Shown here: one piece after another, positions 9,875 through 17,536 of the stretch
Position numbering within the stretch: position 1 is the first letter of the stretch
Layout: every line of letters begins with the position of its first letter
Source: Rhodocyclales bacterium
GTDB taxonomy: Bacteria > Pseudomonadota > Gammaproteobacteria > Burkholderiales > Rhodocyclaceae
Direction of reading: 5' to 3'
DNA length: 57,942 bases
Assembly (NCBI GenBank): GCA_016235805.1
Contig: JACRIY010000063.1
Coordinates: 1 to 57,942 of the forward strand
Made by a program: the position numbers and the translations under genes
The notes under the pieces: generated by a model
Told to the model about the DNA's origin: nothing
Databases searched by the model: none
The model's input: the letters and a program-made list of their open reading frames with translations, nothing else

Positions 9875-10651
9875 TCATCGCCGCGCTTTCATCCAGCCGA
9901 AGCTGTCTTCGGTCGCGGCGCTCGGCCTGTATTCGCAGCCGACCCATCCGGCATAGCCGATGCGATCGAGATGGTCGAGCAGGAAGGGAAAATTGATTTC
10001 GCCGGTGCCCGGCTGGTGGCGGCCGGGATTGTCGGCCAGCTGCACGTGGCCGATGCGCGGCAAATGCTCCTGAATCCGCCGCGCGAGGTCGCCTTCCATG
10101 ACCTGGGCATGGTAGATGTCGTACTGGAGGCGCAGGTTTTCGTGGCCGACGTCATCGATCAGGGCCAGGCCCGCGTCGGTGGTGCTGATCAGGAAACCCG
10201 GGGTATCGCGCGTATTGAGAGGTTCCAGCAGCAGTTCGATCCCGGCGCGGCGAGTCACCGCCGCAGCAAAGCGCAGGTTCTCGACCAGGGTCTCGCGGGC
10301 TCTGTCCGGGGCTACCTCTGGCGGAGGAATTCCGGCCAGGCAGTTCAGTCGCGAGCAACCCAGCAGGCGCGCGTAGTCGATGGCCAAGCCGACACCGTCC
10401 TGGAACTCGGCGATGCGTCGCGGATGGCAGGCGATGCCTCGGTCGCCGCCGGCCCAGTCGCCGGCCGGCAGATTGAACAGCACCACCTCGACGCCGGAGG
10501 TCAGCACCACCTCGGCCAGCGCGGCGCGGTCGAACTCGTAGGGGAAATGAAACTCGACGGCGCTGAAGCCCGCCGCCCGTGCCGCCGCAAAACGCTCGAA
10601 GAACGGGCGTTCCGTGAACAGGAAGGATAGGTTCGCTGCAAAACGGGGCAT
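9875..10651 (-). CDS. hyi: hydroxypyruvate isomerase
   Basis: A 258-residue TIM-barrel isomerase of the xylose-isomerase-like family that interconverts hydroxypyruvate and tartronate semialdehyde in glyoxylate assimilation. The start MPRFAANLSFLFTE and the segments GFSAVEFHFPYE, LLEPLNTRDTPGF, LQYDIYHAQVMEGDL and VGCEYRP, with metal-binding acidic and His residues, are typical of Hyi. It is the first gene of the operon. The usual partners gcl (glyoxylate carboligase) and glxR/garR are not in the window. A palindromic repeat array begins only 12 bases upstream of its start. Confidence 0.9.
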   Translation of the reverse strand: MPRFAANLSFLFTERPFFERFAAARAAGFSAVEFHFPYEFDRAALAEVVLTSGVEVVLFNLPAGDWAGGDRGIACHPRRIAEFQDGVGLAIDYARLLGCSRLNCLAGIPPPEVAPDRARETLVENLRFAAAVTRRAGIELLLEPLNTRDTPGFLISTTDAGLALIDDVGHENLRLQYDIYHAQVMEGDLARRIQEHLPRIGHVQLADNPGRHQPGTGEINFPFLLDHLDRIGYAGWVGCEYRPSAATEDSFGWMKARR

Positions 10652-10662
10652 CTGGCGATTAT

Positions 10663-10744
10663 ATGTCCCCGATGCCTATCATCGGGGACGGTATCCCCTT
10701 GTGGGATATGTCCCGGATGCGGTCGCATCGGGGACGGTATCCCC
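10663..10744 (-). repeat. palindromic two-hairpin repeat array upstream of hyi
   Basis: Two copies of a composite repeat are visible. Each has ATGTCC, a variable hairpin, then GGACGGTATCCCC; the first copy continues to GTGGGAT, which gives a second small hairpin (ATCCC/GGGAT). The variable hairpin of copy one is a perfect 10-bp stem with a 5-base loop at 10665-10689. That of copy two (10710-10735) has nearly the same stem with one mismatch. The constant half also occurs in the array at 16545, with different variable arms. The array lies in the presumed 5' leader of hyi. Confidence 0.8.
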
Positions 10745-10922
10745 GCCCGTCGTCACCGAGTCGAAGTGCCCCTGATCATCTCATGGCTATGAAAGTTCCC
10801 AGCCAAACCTGGAACATTGTTGCCAATCCGGCAGCAATCAATTGAAGCTTCGCCTATTTTCAGGTCATCCCCGGCCGAGTAAAGTGCGGACCTCTCACTT
10901 GCCATTGTCCTCGTCGGCACCC

Positions 10923-11501
10923 ATGAATTCTGCAATCCACCATCCGCAAACCGGCTACACGCATACCGCCATCGGCCTGCACTGGCTGATCGCCATCGCG
11001 ATCATCGGCACCTTCTCGCTCGGCCTCTACATGCACGAACTGCCCCTGTCGCCGCAGAAGCTCAAGCTCTATTCCTGGCACAAGTGGGCCGGCGTTACGA
11101 TCTTCCTGTTCGTATTTGTGCGTCTGGCCTGGCGCCTTGCGCACCAGCCCCCCGCGTTGCCCGCCGCGATGCCGGGCTGGCAACGCAGCGTCGCCGAAGC
11201 TACCCACGTCCTGCTCTATCTGCTGATGTTCGCCGTGCCGCTCTCGGGTTGGCTGATGAGTTCGGCCAAGGGGTTCCAGACCGTCTGGTTCGGCGTGCTG
11301 CCGCTGCCCGACCTGCTGCAGAAGGACACCGACCTCGGCGACCTGCTGCAACAGATGCACATGCTGCTCAACTTCACCATGGCGGCGTTGGTCGGCGCCC
11401 ATGCCGGCGCGGCGCTCAAGCATCATTTCCTCGACCGCGACGAGATCCTCGCGCGCATGCTGCCTTTCCTCGGCAAATCCAAGAACGGAGAACCCAAATG
11501 A
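10923..11501 (+). CDS. cytochrome b561 family protein
   Basis: A 192-residue inner-membrane b-type cytochrome with four predicted helices (about residues 17-37, 53-70, 92-112 and 147-166). Haem-ligand candidates are His20, His53 and further histidines around 95, 146-160 and 167. The family (CybB) shuttles electrons between quinone and periplasmic acceptors. The start MNSAIHHPQTGYTHTAIGLHW fits the family; a frame from 10842 would add an unlikely leader. The stop overlaps the start of the first YceI gene by four bases (ATGA), a gene order often seen with yceI. Confidence 0.88.
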   Translation: MNSAIHHPQTGYTHTAIGLHWLIAIAIIGTFSLGLYMHELPLSPQKLKLYSWHKWAGVTIFLFVFVRLAWRLAHQPPALPAAMPGWQRSVAEATHVLLYLLMFAVPLSGWLMSSAKGFQTVWFGVLPLPDLLQKDTDLGDLLQQMHMLLNFTMAALVGAHAGAALKHHFLDRDEILARMLPFLGKSKNGEPK

Positions 11502-12073
11502 AGTTCCGCCTGCCCGGCCTCGCCCTCGCCGCCATCCTGCTTTCCGCCCCGGTGGCTCAGGCGGTCGAGTTCACCCAGTACCAGCATGGCAGGAGTTCGC
11601 TCTCCTTCGTGTACAAGCAGATGAACGTGCCGGTCGATGGCCAGTTCAAGAGCTTCCGCGCCAAGATTGCCTTCGATCCGGCCAAGCCGGCCGCCGCCAA
11701 GGCCGAATTCGAAATCGACCTGGCGAGCGTCGACGCCGGTTCGAAGGATGCCAACGACGAAGTGGCCGCCAAGGCATGGTTCGACACCAAGACCCATCCC
11801 GTGGCCAGGTTCGTCGCGACCTCGGTCAAGCCGCTGGGCAACAATCGCTTCGAGGTCGCCGGCAAGATGAGCATCAAGGGCAAGACCCAGGACCTCAGCA
11901 CGCCGGTCACCGTAACGCAACAGGGCAGCAACGCGACCTTCGACGGCAGCCTGGTCCTCAAGCGCGCCGACTACGGGATCGGCGACGGCGTCTGGGCCGA
12001 CTTCGGCACCGTCGCCAACGAAATCCAGATCAAGTTCCGACTGGTGGCCAGCGCAGCGGCCGCCACCAAATAA
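11498..12073 (+). CDS. YceI family periplasmic protein (first copy)
   Basis: A 191-residue secreted lipocalin-like protein. A signal peptide (about 1-21, ending APVAQA) precedes the YceI domain, with the usual FDPAKPAAAKAEFEIDLASVD and WFDTKTHPVARF segments. YceI proteins bind isoprenoid chains such as quinones. The ATG overlaps the cytochrome b561 stop, so the two are translationally coupled and probably act on the same quinone-linked process. The function is otherwise not established. Confidence 0.88.
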   Translation: MKFRLPGLALAAILLSAPVAQAVEFTQYQHGRSSLSFVYKQMNVPVDGQFKSFRAKIAFDPAKPAAAKAEFEIDLASVDAGSKDANDEVAAKAWFDTKTHPVARFVATSVKPLGNNRFEVAGKMSIKGKTQDLSTPVTVTQQGSNATFDGSLVLKRADYGIGDGVWADFGTVANEIQIKFRLVASAAAATK

Positions 12074-12099
12074 GCAACCCCACCCTCAGGAGAAGACCC

Positions 12100-12666
12100 A
12101 TGAACAAACTTGCCATCGTCGCCGCAGTTTCCGCTTTCTCGGCCGCCGCCTTCGCCGCACCCGAGACTTTCAACGTCGAACCGACGCATACCTATCCGCG
12201 CTTCGAGTACAGCCACTTCGGCTACTCGAACCAGCAACAGCGCTTCGACAAGACCAGCGGCAAGATCGTGCTCGACCGTGCCGCCCAGACCGGCTCGGTC
12301 GATGTGACGATCGACGCCACCTCGGTCAATACGGGCTACGCCCTGTTCAACCAGCACATCCAGGCCGAAGACTATTTCGACACGGCCAAGTTTCCGACCA
12401 TCACCTTCAAGTCCACCAAGGTGAAGTTCGACGGCGGCAAGCCGGTCGCCGTCGATGGCAACCTGACCATCAAGGGTGTCACCAAGCCGGTGACGCTGAC
12501 CGTGACCTCGTTCCATTCCATGCCGCACCCGATGCTGAAGAAGGATGCCATCGGCGCCAACGCGACCACCAAGGTCAAGCGCTCGGAATTCAACATGGGC
12601 AAGAACGTGCCCTACGTCAGCGACGAAGTCAGCCTGACCATCGCGGTCGAAGCCATCAAGGAATAA
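12100..12666 (+). CDS. YceI family periplasmic protein (second copy)
   Basis: A 188-residue secreted YceI protein with a clear signal peptide (MNKLAIVAAVSAFSAAAFA). It then has THTYPRFEYSHFGYS, DYFDTAKFPTITF and a GNLTIKGVTKPVTL core. AGGAGA precedes the start. It is only moderately similar to the copy before it, so the pair is an old duplication or two subfamilies, not a recent tandem copy. It is the last gene of the cytochrome b561-yceI-yceI operon. Confidence 0.9.
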   Translation: MNKLAIVAAVSAFSAAAFAAPETFNVEPTHTYPRFEYSHFGYSNQQQRFDKTSGKIVLDRAAQTGSVDVTIDATSVNTGYALFNQHIQAEDYFDTAKFPTITFKSTKVKFDGGKPVAVDGNLTIKGVTKPVTLTVTSFHSMPHPMLKKDAIGANATTKVKRSEFNMGKNVPYVSDEVSLTIAVEAIKE

Positions 12667-12669
12667 GCC

Positions 12670-12683
12670 GTGCCGAACGGCAC
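12670..12683. terminator. hairpin between convergent genes
   Basis: GTGCC and GGCAC pair around GAAC just after the second yceI stop and before the end of the convergent gene. There is no T-run, so it is a weak terminator candidate. Confidence 0.4.
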
Positions 12684-12689
12684 GCGCGG

Positions 12690-13721
12690 CTAAAGCGCGA
12701 TCGTGCCGGGCTCGTGGGAGAGCGCCTCGATGGCGCTCTCGTCCATTGTCAGCAGGCGTCGGCAGAGCGCGGCGAAATGCGCCTGCCCTGCCGTGACGGC
12801 CGTGCGCAACGACGCCGTGTCACCAGCGCCGACTTTTACGCCATAGGCCGCGACCAGCCGCGGGAACATGTCGCGGCGCAATCCGTCGAAGGTCGAGAAC
12901 CAGAAGTGCAGCGAATCGGCCGAGTCGCGCTCAAGCAGTGCCGGCAGGGTGACGAGGCAGTCGGCCAGATTGTCCTTCACGGCGCGGGCGAAGATTTCGG
13001 CGCGCTTGCCGCGCAGCCCCGCCAGCTTTTCCGACCATGACTTGCCCAGCAAGCGCCCGGCGTCAAGCTCGCCCTCCTCGTGGAGCACCAGGGTCTCGAT
13101 CTCGCCCTCGGTCATGCGCTCGATCGCGGCCAGCGGGTCGGCATCGAAACCATAAGCCAGCAGCGCCGACCTCAGCGCTCCGTCCTGCTGCTTGACGTTC
13201 CAGCCCTCGGCCTTTTCCCACAGCCACTGGCGCAGCGCCTCGCGCCTGACGATCAGCGTTTCGCCCTGCGAGGCGGCGGGGATCGCCGCCACGTCGCGCG
13301 CATATTCGCATCCGCAGACCAGCAGGCGCGCCGCGCCACGCTGCTCGTCGCGATCGAGGCGACCGAGGAAGAAGTGCGGTTTATGGAAACGGCCGATGCC
13401 GGCGCCATAGACCAGCCCGCTGCCCGCCAGCGCCGCATTGACCCGCGGCGCATCGAAGGGATCATAGTCGCGTCCGCCCAGCGGCAAGCGGACGAAGTCG
13501 TCGTCGGCAAGCCTTTCCCAGCGCGCCTCGCGTTCCGAAATCCAGCGCCCGACCTCGTCGCGCGGCGGCGCGACGCCATGGGGCAGGTCATGCTCCCAGC
13601 GATAGAACTCGCGCATGCCAAGCAGGTAGGTGCACAAGCTGACGTCGCGCGCGTGGCGCGCGTCGGCGATGTCGCAATTGGTCTGCACCGCGCTGACGAG
13701 TTCTGCCATTCCGGCGATCAT
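12690..13721 (-). CDS. conserved hypothetical protein, possibly Sfum_1244 family
   Basis: A 343-residue cytoplasmic protein with no signal peptide or membrane segment. The N-terminus has NCDIADARHARDVSLCTYLL and MREFYRWEHDLP, which I associate with an uncharacterised family named after Sfum_1244; this naming is from memory. There is a short Cys pair (LLVCGCEYARD). No catalytic motif is recognised. Its start overlaps the stop of the preceding gene by four bases, so the two are a unit. One copy of the dispersed GCCGT/CCAGCGCCGACT motif lies inside it at 12814. Confidence 0.65.
   Translation of the reverse strand: MIAGMAELVSAVQTNCDIADARHARDVSLCTYLLGMREFYRWEHDLPHGVAPPRDEVGRWISEREARWERLADDDFVRLPLGGRDYDPFDAPRVNAALAGSGLVYGAGIGRFHKPHFFLGRLDRDEQRGAARLLVCGCEYARDVAAIPAASQGETLIVRREALRQWLWEKAEGWNVKQQDGALRSALLAYGFDADPLAAIERMTEGEIETLVLHEEGELDAGRLLGKSWSEKLAGLRGKRAEIFARAVKDNLADCLVTLPALLERDSADSLHFWFSTFDGLRRDMFPRLVAAYGVKVGAGDTASLRTAVTAGQAHFAALCRRLLTMDESAIEALSHEPGTIAL
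12814..12836 (+). repeat. dispersed motif copy 2 (inside hypothetical gene)
   Basis: GCCGT, then ACCAGCGCCGACTTT. The host gene reads the other strand. Confidence 0.65.
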
Positions 13722-14167
13722 GGCGCATCCCCCGGGCGGCGCCGGCGCGGCTTCCAGGCGGCGATGCCCTTGACCACCTCGGAGAACGGCAGCTCGTCAA
13801 GGTCGTCGTACTGCTCGCGCGCCAGGCGGACCAGGCGCCGCACGTTCGGCGCTATGGCGTTCGCATCGAGCAGCGCCTTGAGGCCGTCGAGGCCGCCACA
13901 CTGGATCTTCATCACCATCGCGTGCGGAAGGATGCGCTGGGTGGCGGTAAGGCCGAGCGCAAACGTCGATTTCTCGCGCAGCAGTTCCGAGATCCGACCG
14001 CAGGCCAGGTGCGCCGCGGGCTGGGTGCAGGCCACGCTCTCGCGCTCGGCGATCTGCAGGCTGATCGCCAGTTCGCACACCGCATGCCGCGCCAGCAGGA
14101 CACGCTCGAACACGCAAGGCAGGCGATTGATGTCGCCTTTCAGGTGGCGAAAGGCGATCTCGTCCAT
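13718..14167 (-). CDS. conserved hypothetical protein
   Basis: A 149-residue protein from the start MDEIAFRHLKGDINRLP; another in-frame ATG lies eight codons upstream at 14191. It is mostly helical, with several Cys and His residues and a basic tail (KPRRRRPGD). No known motif is recognised. It overlaps the next gene by four bases and the two are likely cotranscribed and functionally linked. Confidence 0.6.
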   Translation of the reverse strand: MDEIAFRHLKGDINRLPCVFERVLLARHAVCELAISLQIAERESVACTQPAAHLACGRISELLREKSTFALGLTATQRILPHAMVMKIQCGGLDGLKALLDANAIAPNVRRLVRLAREQYDDLDELPFSEVVKGIAAWKPRRRRPGDAP

Positions 14168-14208
14168 GATGCGGGGCTGTTCATCGAGCAAAGCGAGTCA
14201 GACAGTAA

Positions 14209-14320
14209 GCCCCCCCGCGAGGGGCGAGGCGGGAATTCGCGACGCATGCGTCGCGCCGCCGCAGCCGGCTGGCTGTGCAAAGCCAGCCGTGGGCCGCGCA
14301 GCGGATGGGGGGGCGGGCAA
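14209..14320. repeat. intergenic palindrome cluster
   Basis: In the 229-base gap between two minus-strand genes there is a perfect 16-bp palindrome at 14239-14254 (GCGACGCATGCGTCGC) and a 9-bp stem with a 6-base loop at 14266-14289 (CGGCTGGCT/AGCCAGCCG). C- and G-runs lie on both sides. The palindromes look like intergenic repeat DNA. The second could also act as a terminator for the upstream gene, though it has no adjoining T-run. Confidence 0.5.
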
Positions 14321-14396
14321 AAAAATTTACCTGCCCATCGAGCAACGACGGCCATGTGATTCATAGAGCGCGAAGCCTCAATCGAAGCCATGGGCT

Positions 14397-14630
14397 CTAG
14401 TATTCCTCTCCGGTCATCGGATCCTCGCCGCGCGGCTCATTGAGGAGTTCTTCGGCCCGCAGCTCGTTCTCGGCAAAGATGGTCTTGATCAGCTCGCCGG
14501 GAGCAAGCTCGGTCTCGCGGCGCAGGCGCTTGGCCTCGTTCGAGGCTTCCTTGAAAACCTCGAACTGGCTGATCTTCGCCAGCTGGCGAACCGGACCGAG
14601 TGGGGTGATGCGATAGATGTAATAGGGCAT
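14397..14630 (-). CDS. short conserved hypothetical protein
   Basis: A 77-residue acidic protein starting MPYYIYRITPLGPVRQLAKI, with a charged helical middle (EASNEAKRLRRETEL). No known domain is recognised. It lies 12 bases after the S24-like gene and is probably cotranscribed with it. The start is followed by a plausible globular sequence with no signal peptide. Codon use and GC content look like the neighbours. Confidence 0.65.
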   Translation of the reverse strand: MPYYIYRITPLGPVRQLAKISQFEVFKEASNEAKRLRRETELAPGELIKTIFAENELRAEELLNEPRGEDPMTGEEY

Positions 14631-14642
14631 GTAACGAAGCTT

Positions 14643-15014
14643 TCATTCAACGTAGCGTTTGCTGGCCCGGCGGCTGCCGGGCTTCGATTTCTGGATGATG
14701 ACGCCTTTGACCGCGCCAAGGTCCGGAATATCCGCCGCCGGATAGGCCGGATTCAGGGCCTGCAGGCGCCAGCCGGTACCCTGCCGTGCCAACTGGCGGA
14801 AGATCCATTCGCCGTTCAGTTGCGCGAGGACGAAGGAACCGTCGGTGGCCAGGCCTTCCGGTTCGATCAGGATCACTTCGCCTTCGAGGAACTCGGGCGC
14901 CATGCTGTCACCCAGCACCATCAGCGCGAAAGGTTCGGCCGACGAGCAGGCGTCGAGTTCGGCGTCGGTTTCCTGCGACAGGATCGGTATCGTGCGGCGC
15001 GGCGTCTGGGTCAT
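14643..15014 (-). CDS. LexA-like S24 domain protein with Lys-to-Arg change at the active site
   Basis: A 123-residue protein made up almost only of an S24/LexA-like C-terminal domain; no DNA-binding domain is present. The GDSM motif supplies a Ser37 nucleophile. Aligned with LexA without gaps over GSFVLAQLNGEW-IFRQL, the general-base lysine of LexA is replaced by Arg73. Self-cleavage is therefore doubtful. It follows the HTH-ferredoxin-reductase gene by 18 bases on the same strand. It could be a sensor or binding domain derived from a repressor, or a protease using Arg; the sequence alone does not decide. Confidence 0.75.
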   Translation of the reverse strand: MTQTPRRTIPILSQETDAELDACSSAEPFALMVLGDSMAPEFLEGEVILIEPEGLATDGSFVLAQLNGEWIFRQLARQGTGWRLQALNPAYPAADIPDLGAVKGVIIQKSKPGSRRASKRYVE

Positions 15015-15032
15015 GTCCGTTCGCTCATGGCA

Positions 15033-16496
15033 TCAAAGCGGCTCGACGTGCAAATGCGCGGGCGGCACGCCGGCGGCCAGCAGCGCCTCGGCAATAGGCG
15101 CGAGGCTTTGCGCGGCGCCGGCCAGGTAGACGTCGCTGCCGGCCAAGGCCGGGTTCGCGCCCACGACCGCGGGCAATTCATCGACACCCAGCGCACGGTA
15201 ACTGAACTCGTCCAATGCTTCGGCCCAGGCGCGGCACTGGTTGGGCAGGTACTGGCCGCCAGCCTGTGCGCTGGCCCAGTAGAGCGTGATCGACTCGGCG
15301 GCATCCACCGCAATGGCATGCTCGATCAGGCTGTTGATCGGCGCGAAGCCTTCCTCGAGGGCGATGAATACCAGCGGCCGCGGCGAACTGTTTTCCAGCA
15401 CGAACGTGCCCCACGGTCCCCACACCGAAACGTCGTCGGCGAGCCGGATTCGGCCGTCGAACAGGCAGGCTGAAAAGTCGGCGCTGGCGGCACGGCGGTC
15501 ATGGCGGGAAAGATGAAAAATCAGGTTGCGGTCGTCGCAGGGGCAGCTCGCCACGGAGAATTCGCCATGCACGTCGCTGCCGTCGCGGATGCCGGCGCGA
15601 ATACCGAGGGTCACCCGCTGCCCAGCGAGGAAGCGCAGGCGGTTGCTGCGCGGGGTCTGCAGGTGCAGCCGCATCACGTCGGCGTTAAGCGCATCGATGC
15701 GGCGCACCTTGGCGACCACGCGTTGTTCGGGGATGTCTTCCGGCGCACCGGCTTCCAGCACTTCCAGCGTCAGGTCGGAGCTCAGTGCCGTGCAGCTGCA
15801 CATCAGGACGTGGTTCTGCGCTTTCTCGGCTTCGGAAAACCGGTAGTCGGAGGGCGAGATCGCACGCGTCTCGCCGGCCACCACGCGCGCCTTGCACAGC
15901 CCGCAATTGCCGTTGCCGCAGCCGTAGTTGGGGGCGAGGCCGGCGCGCAGCGCCGCCTTGAGGAGCGTTTCCGATCCCTCGACGAAGAATTCGCGACCCG
16001 ATGGCTTGACCGTGACGTGCGCCGACATGACGCGCAGCATAGCATCGAGCGCACCGACGTCCTGCGGCGGCGGCGGCGCCGACAGAGCCCGCGCCAGGCC
16101 GTCATCGAGCAGTGCCGCCAGTTCCGCCGGCGTCGGCGCCTGCGGCTGGTCGAGGCGCGCGCGAAGTGTTTCGAACAGCGCGTGGTAGCGCGTCAGGGTG
16201 CGCTGCAATTCCGCCAGTTCCTGGCCCTGGGCGAAGATGCGTTGCGCCAGCGTTTCCTGGGTCGGCAGCACGCGCTCGCGCAAACGGCGGGCAAAGGCAT
16301 CCTCGCGGATCGCGCGGGTCTTTTCGAAACTTCCCGAGTCGTCAAGGTCGAGCTGCGGCCAGGCGCGCTGCAGGTCTCCGGCGTCGACCATGCCGTCGAA
16401 GGACGCCAGTTCGCCGTCACGGATCCGTTTTTGCAGCGCGATGCGGGAAATGCCAAGCAGATGCGCGGCGCGGGACAGGGTAAGCCATTGGGACAT
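15033..16496 (-). CDS. HTH - [2Fe-2S] ferredoxin - reductase-like fusion protein
   Basis: A 487-residue three-part protein. Residues 3-35 resemble an excisionase/MerR-like helix-turn-helix (LSRAAHLLGISRIALQKRI), followed by a helical linker to about 120. Residues 160-240 are a plant-type ferredoxin with Cys193, 198, 201 and 233. Residues 255-487 resemble a ferredoxin-NADP reductase. The FAD motif normally R-x-Y-S reads GEFS (311-314), and the usual GGTG before FAP reads ALEEG (379-383), so flavin and nucleotide binding look weakened. It could be a redox-sensing regulator or an oxidoreductase. A second in-frame ATG is at 16508. The frame continues upstream through repeat DNA, which I exclude. 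Confidence 0.75.
   Translation of the reverse strand: MSQWLTLSRAAHLLGISRIALQKRIRDGELASFDGMVDAGDLQRAWPQLDLDDSGSFEKTRAIREDAFARRLRERVLPTQETLAQRIFAQGQELAELQRTLTRYHALFETLRARLDQPQAPTPAELAALLDDGLARALSAPPPPQDVGALDAMLRVMSAHVTVKPSGREFFVEGSETLLKAALRAGLAPNYGCGNGNCGLCKARVVAGETRAISPSDYRFSEAEKAQNHVLMCSCTALSSDLTLEVLEAGAPEDIPEQRVVAKVRRIDALNADVMRLHLQTPRSNRLRFLAGQRVTLGIRAGIRDGSDVHGEFSVASCPCDDRNLIFHLSRHDRRAASADFSACLFDGRIRLADDVSVWGPWGTFVLENSSPRPLVFIALEEGFAPINSLIEHAIAVDAAESITLYWASAQAGGQYLPNQCRAWAEALDEFSYRALGVDELPAVVGANPALAGSDVYLAGAAQSLAPIAEALLAAGVPPAHLHVEPL
15473..15496 (-). repeat. dispersed motif copy 3 (inside HTH-ferredoxin gene)
   Basis: GCCGT, then GCCAGCGCCGACTTTT, on the gene strand; here it encodes R-A-A-S-A-D-F. 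Confidence 0.65.
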
Positions 16497-16544
16497 GTCC
16501 GCAAGCATAGCCAAAGCCGCAGCCGTCGCGATTTGAATATTTTT

Positions 16545-16667
16545 ATGTCCGCACCAATAGGGCGGACGGTATCCCCTTGTGGGATATGTCCGCACCAATA
16601 GGGCGGACGGTATCCCCTCGTGGGATATGTCCGCACCAATAGGGCAGACGGTATCCCCTTGCGGGAC
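16545..16667 (-). repeat. three tandem 41-bp palindromic repeats
   Basis: Units at 16545-16585, 16586-16626 and 16627-16667 are nearly identical. Each begins ATGTCC, carries a stem GTCCGC/GCGGAC around ACCAATAGG, then GGACGGTATCCCC and GTGGGAT, which form a second small stem. The second unit differs by one base and the third by a few, and the third is decayed at its end. The constant half equals that of the array at 10663. The array lies about 50 bases upstream of the HTH-ferredoxin gene. The rest of the 16497-16732 gap shows nothing further. Confidence 0.9.
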
Positions 16668-16732
16668 TCACCCAGACCGACGGCGCGGAGATCCTCCCCT
16701 CGCCGGCCCTGCCCGCGCTTCGCCCAATGCGA

Positions 16733-17530
16733 CTACTGCGGCGGTGCGTCCAGCAGCAAGCCGGTACGCGGCGCCTTGCCCGGCTCGAACACGACCTCGA
16801 CCAGCAACTGGCTCTTGACGGGAAAGCCGGAAATCAAGCCCGGCGCGTAACGTTCATTGACAAAGGACTTCAACACTTCCTCGTCGAATATGCCGCGCGG
16901 CGTCGACTCCAGCAGCCGGTGCGAATCGACGCCGCCCTGCTGGTTGATGAACATCAGGAGCACAACGCGTCCGGATAGCGAGTTGGTAAGGGGCGGATAG
17001 TCCGGACGAATCGCCTTCAGCGGCGTTGGCCGGCGATGCAGGTAACGCGCCGCGTAATACCAGGAACCGGTGACGATGCCGGCCCGGCCCGGACGCAGCC
17101 GCTCGGGCGCCGGGGCACCCGGCAGCTTGACGCCGGTAGCGGCCGGATCCGCCTCAAGCTCGAGCTTCGCACCCTTTTTTGGCACGGCGGCAGTTGTCGG
17201 GGCCGGCGCGGGTTCGGGCAAGGGCTTGGCGGTCGGACGCTGCACGACTGGCTCTGCCTGTGGTTCCGGCAAGGCAGTCAGAACCGCGGCCACGCTTTGG
17301 CTGGATTCGGCGACAAGCTCGGGCGCCAGGGGCTGCGCCTGACGGATGCTGACCGCCAGTGCCGCCGGCCGCGTCCCGCCGCCACCACCTCGGGCGCCGA
17401 TCCCGGTGCCGCCGAACGACGTCAGCAGCAGCGCGTGGATCGCCAGCGAAAAACCCAGGCACGCCGCAAAACGGCGCTCAGCGCCCGTGGGCAATCGGCG
17501 CGCCAGCAACTCCCGCCAATTACCCAGCAC
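16733..17530 (-). CDS. TonB-like energy transducer protein
   Basis: A 265-residue protein with the TonB layout. It has a short cytoplasmic N-terminus, one membrane helix (about 23-42), a Pro/Ala-rich periplasmic linker with PEPQAEPV and PEPAPAP, and a C-terminal TonB-type domain (GRVVLLMFINQQGGVD... FVNERYAPG). It begins with GTG six bases after the pilY1 stop. No exbB/exbD or receptor is nearby. The placement at the end of a pilin operon suggests a pilus-envelope role more than iron uptake, but that is inference. Confidence 0.75.
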   Translation of the reverse strand: MLGNWRELLARRLPTGAERRFAACLGFSLAIHALLLTSFGGTGIGARGGGGGTRPAALAVSIRQAQPLAPELVAESSQSVAAVLTALPEPQAEPVVQRPTAKPLPEPAPAPTTAAVPKKGAKLELEADPAATGVKLPGAPAPERLRPGRAGIVTGSWYYAARYLHRRPTPLKAIRPDYPPLTNSLSGRVVLLMFINQQGGVDSHRLLESTPRGIFDEEVLKSFVNERYAPGLISGFPVKSQLLVEVVFEPGKAPRTGLLLDAPPQ

Positions 17531-17536
17531 CAGAAC

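Noticed and set aside
14643..16496. Prophage remnant (HTH plus S24 protein)
   Set aside because: No integrase, phage structural gene or base-composition change; the genes are embedded with chromosomal-type neighbours.
16545..16667. Possible CRISPR array
   Set aside because: The 41-bp units abut one another with no spacers and no cas genes are nearby.
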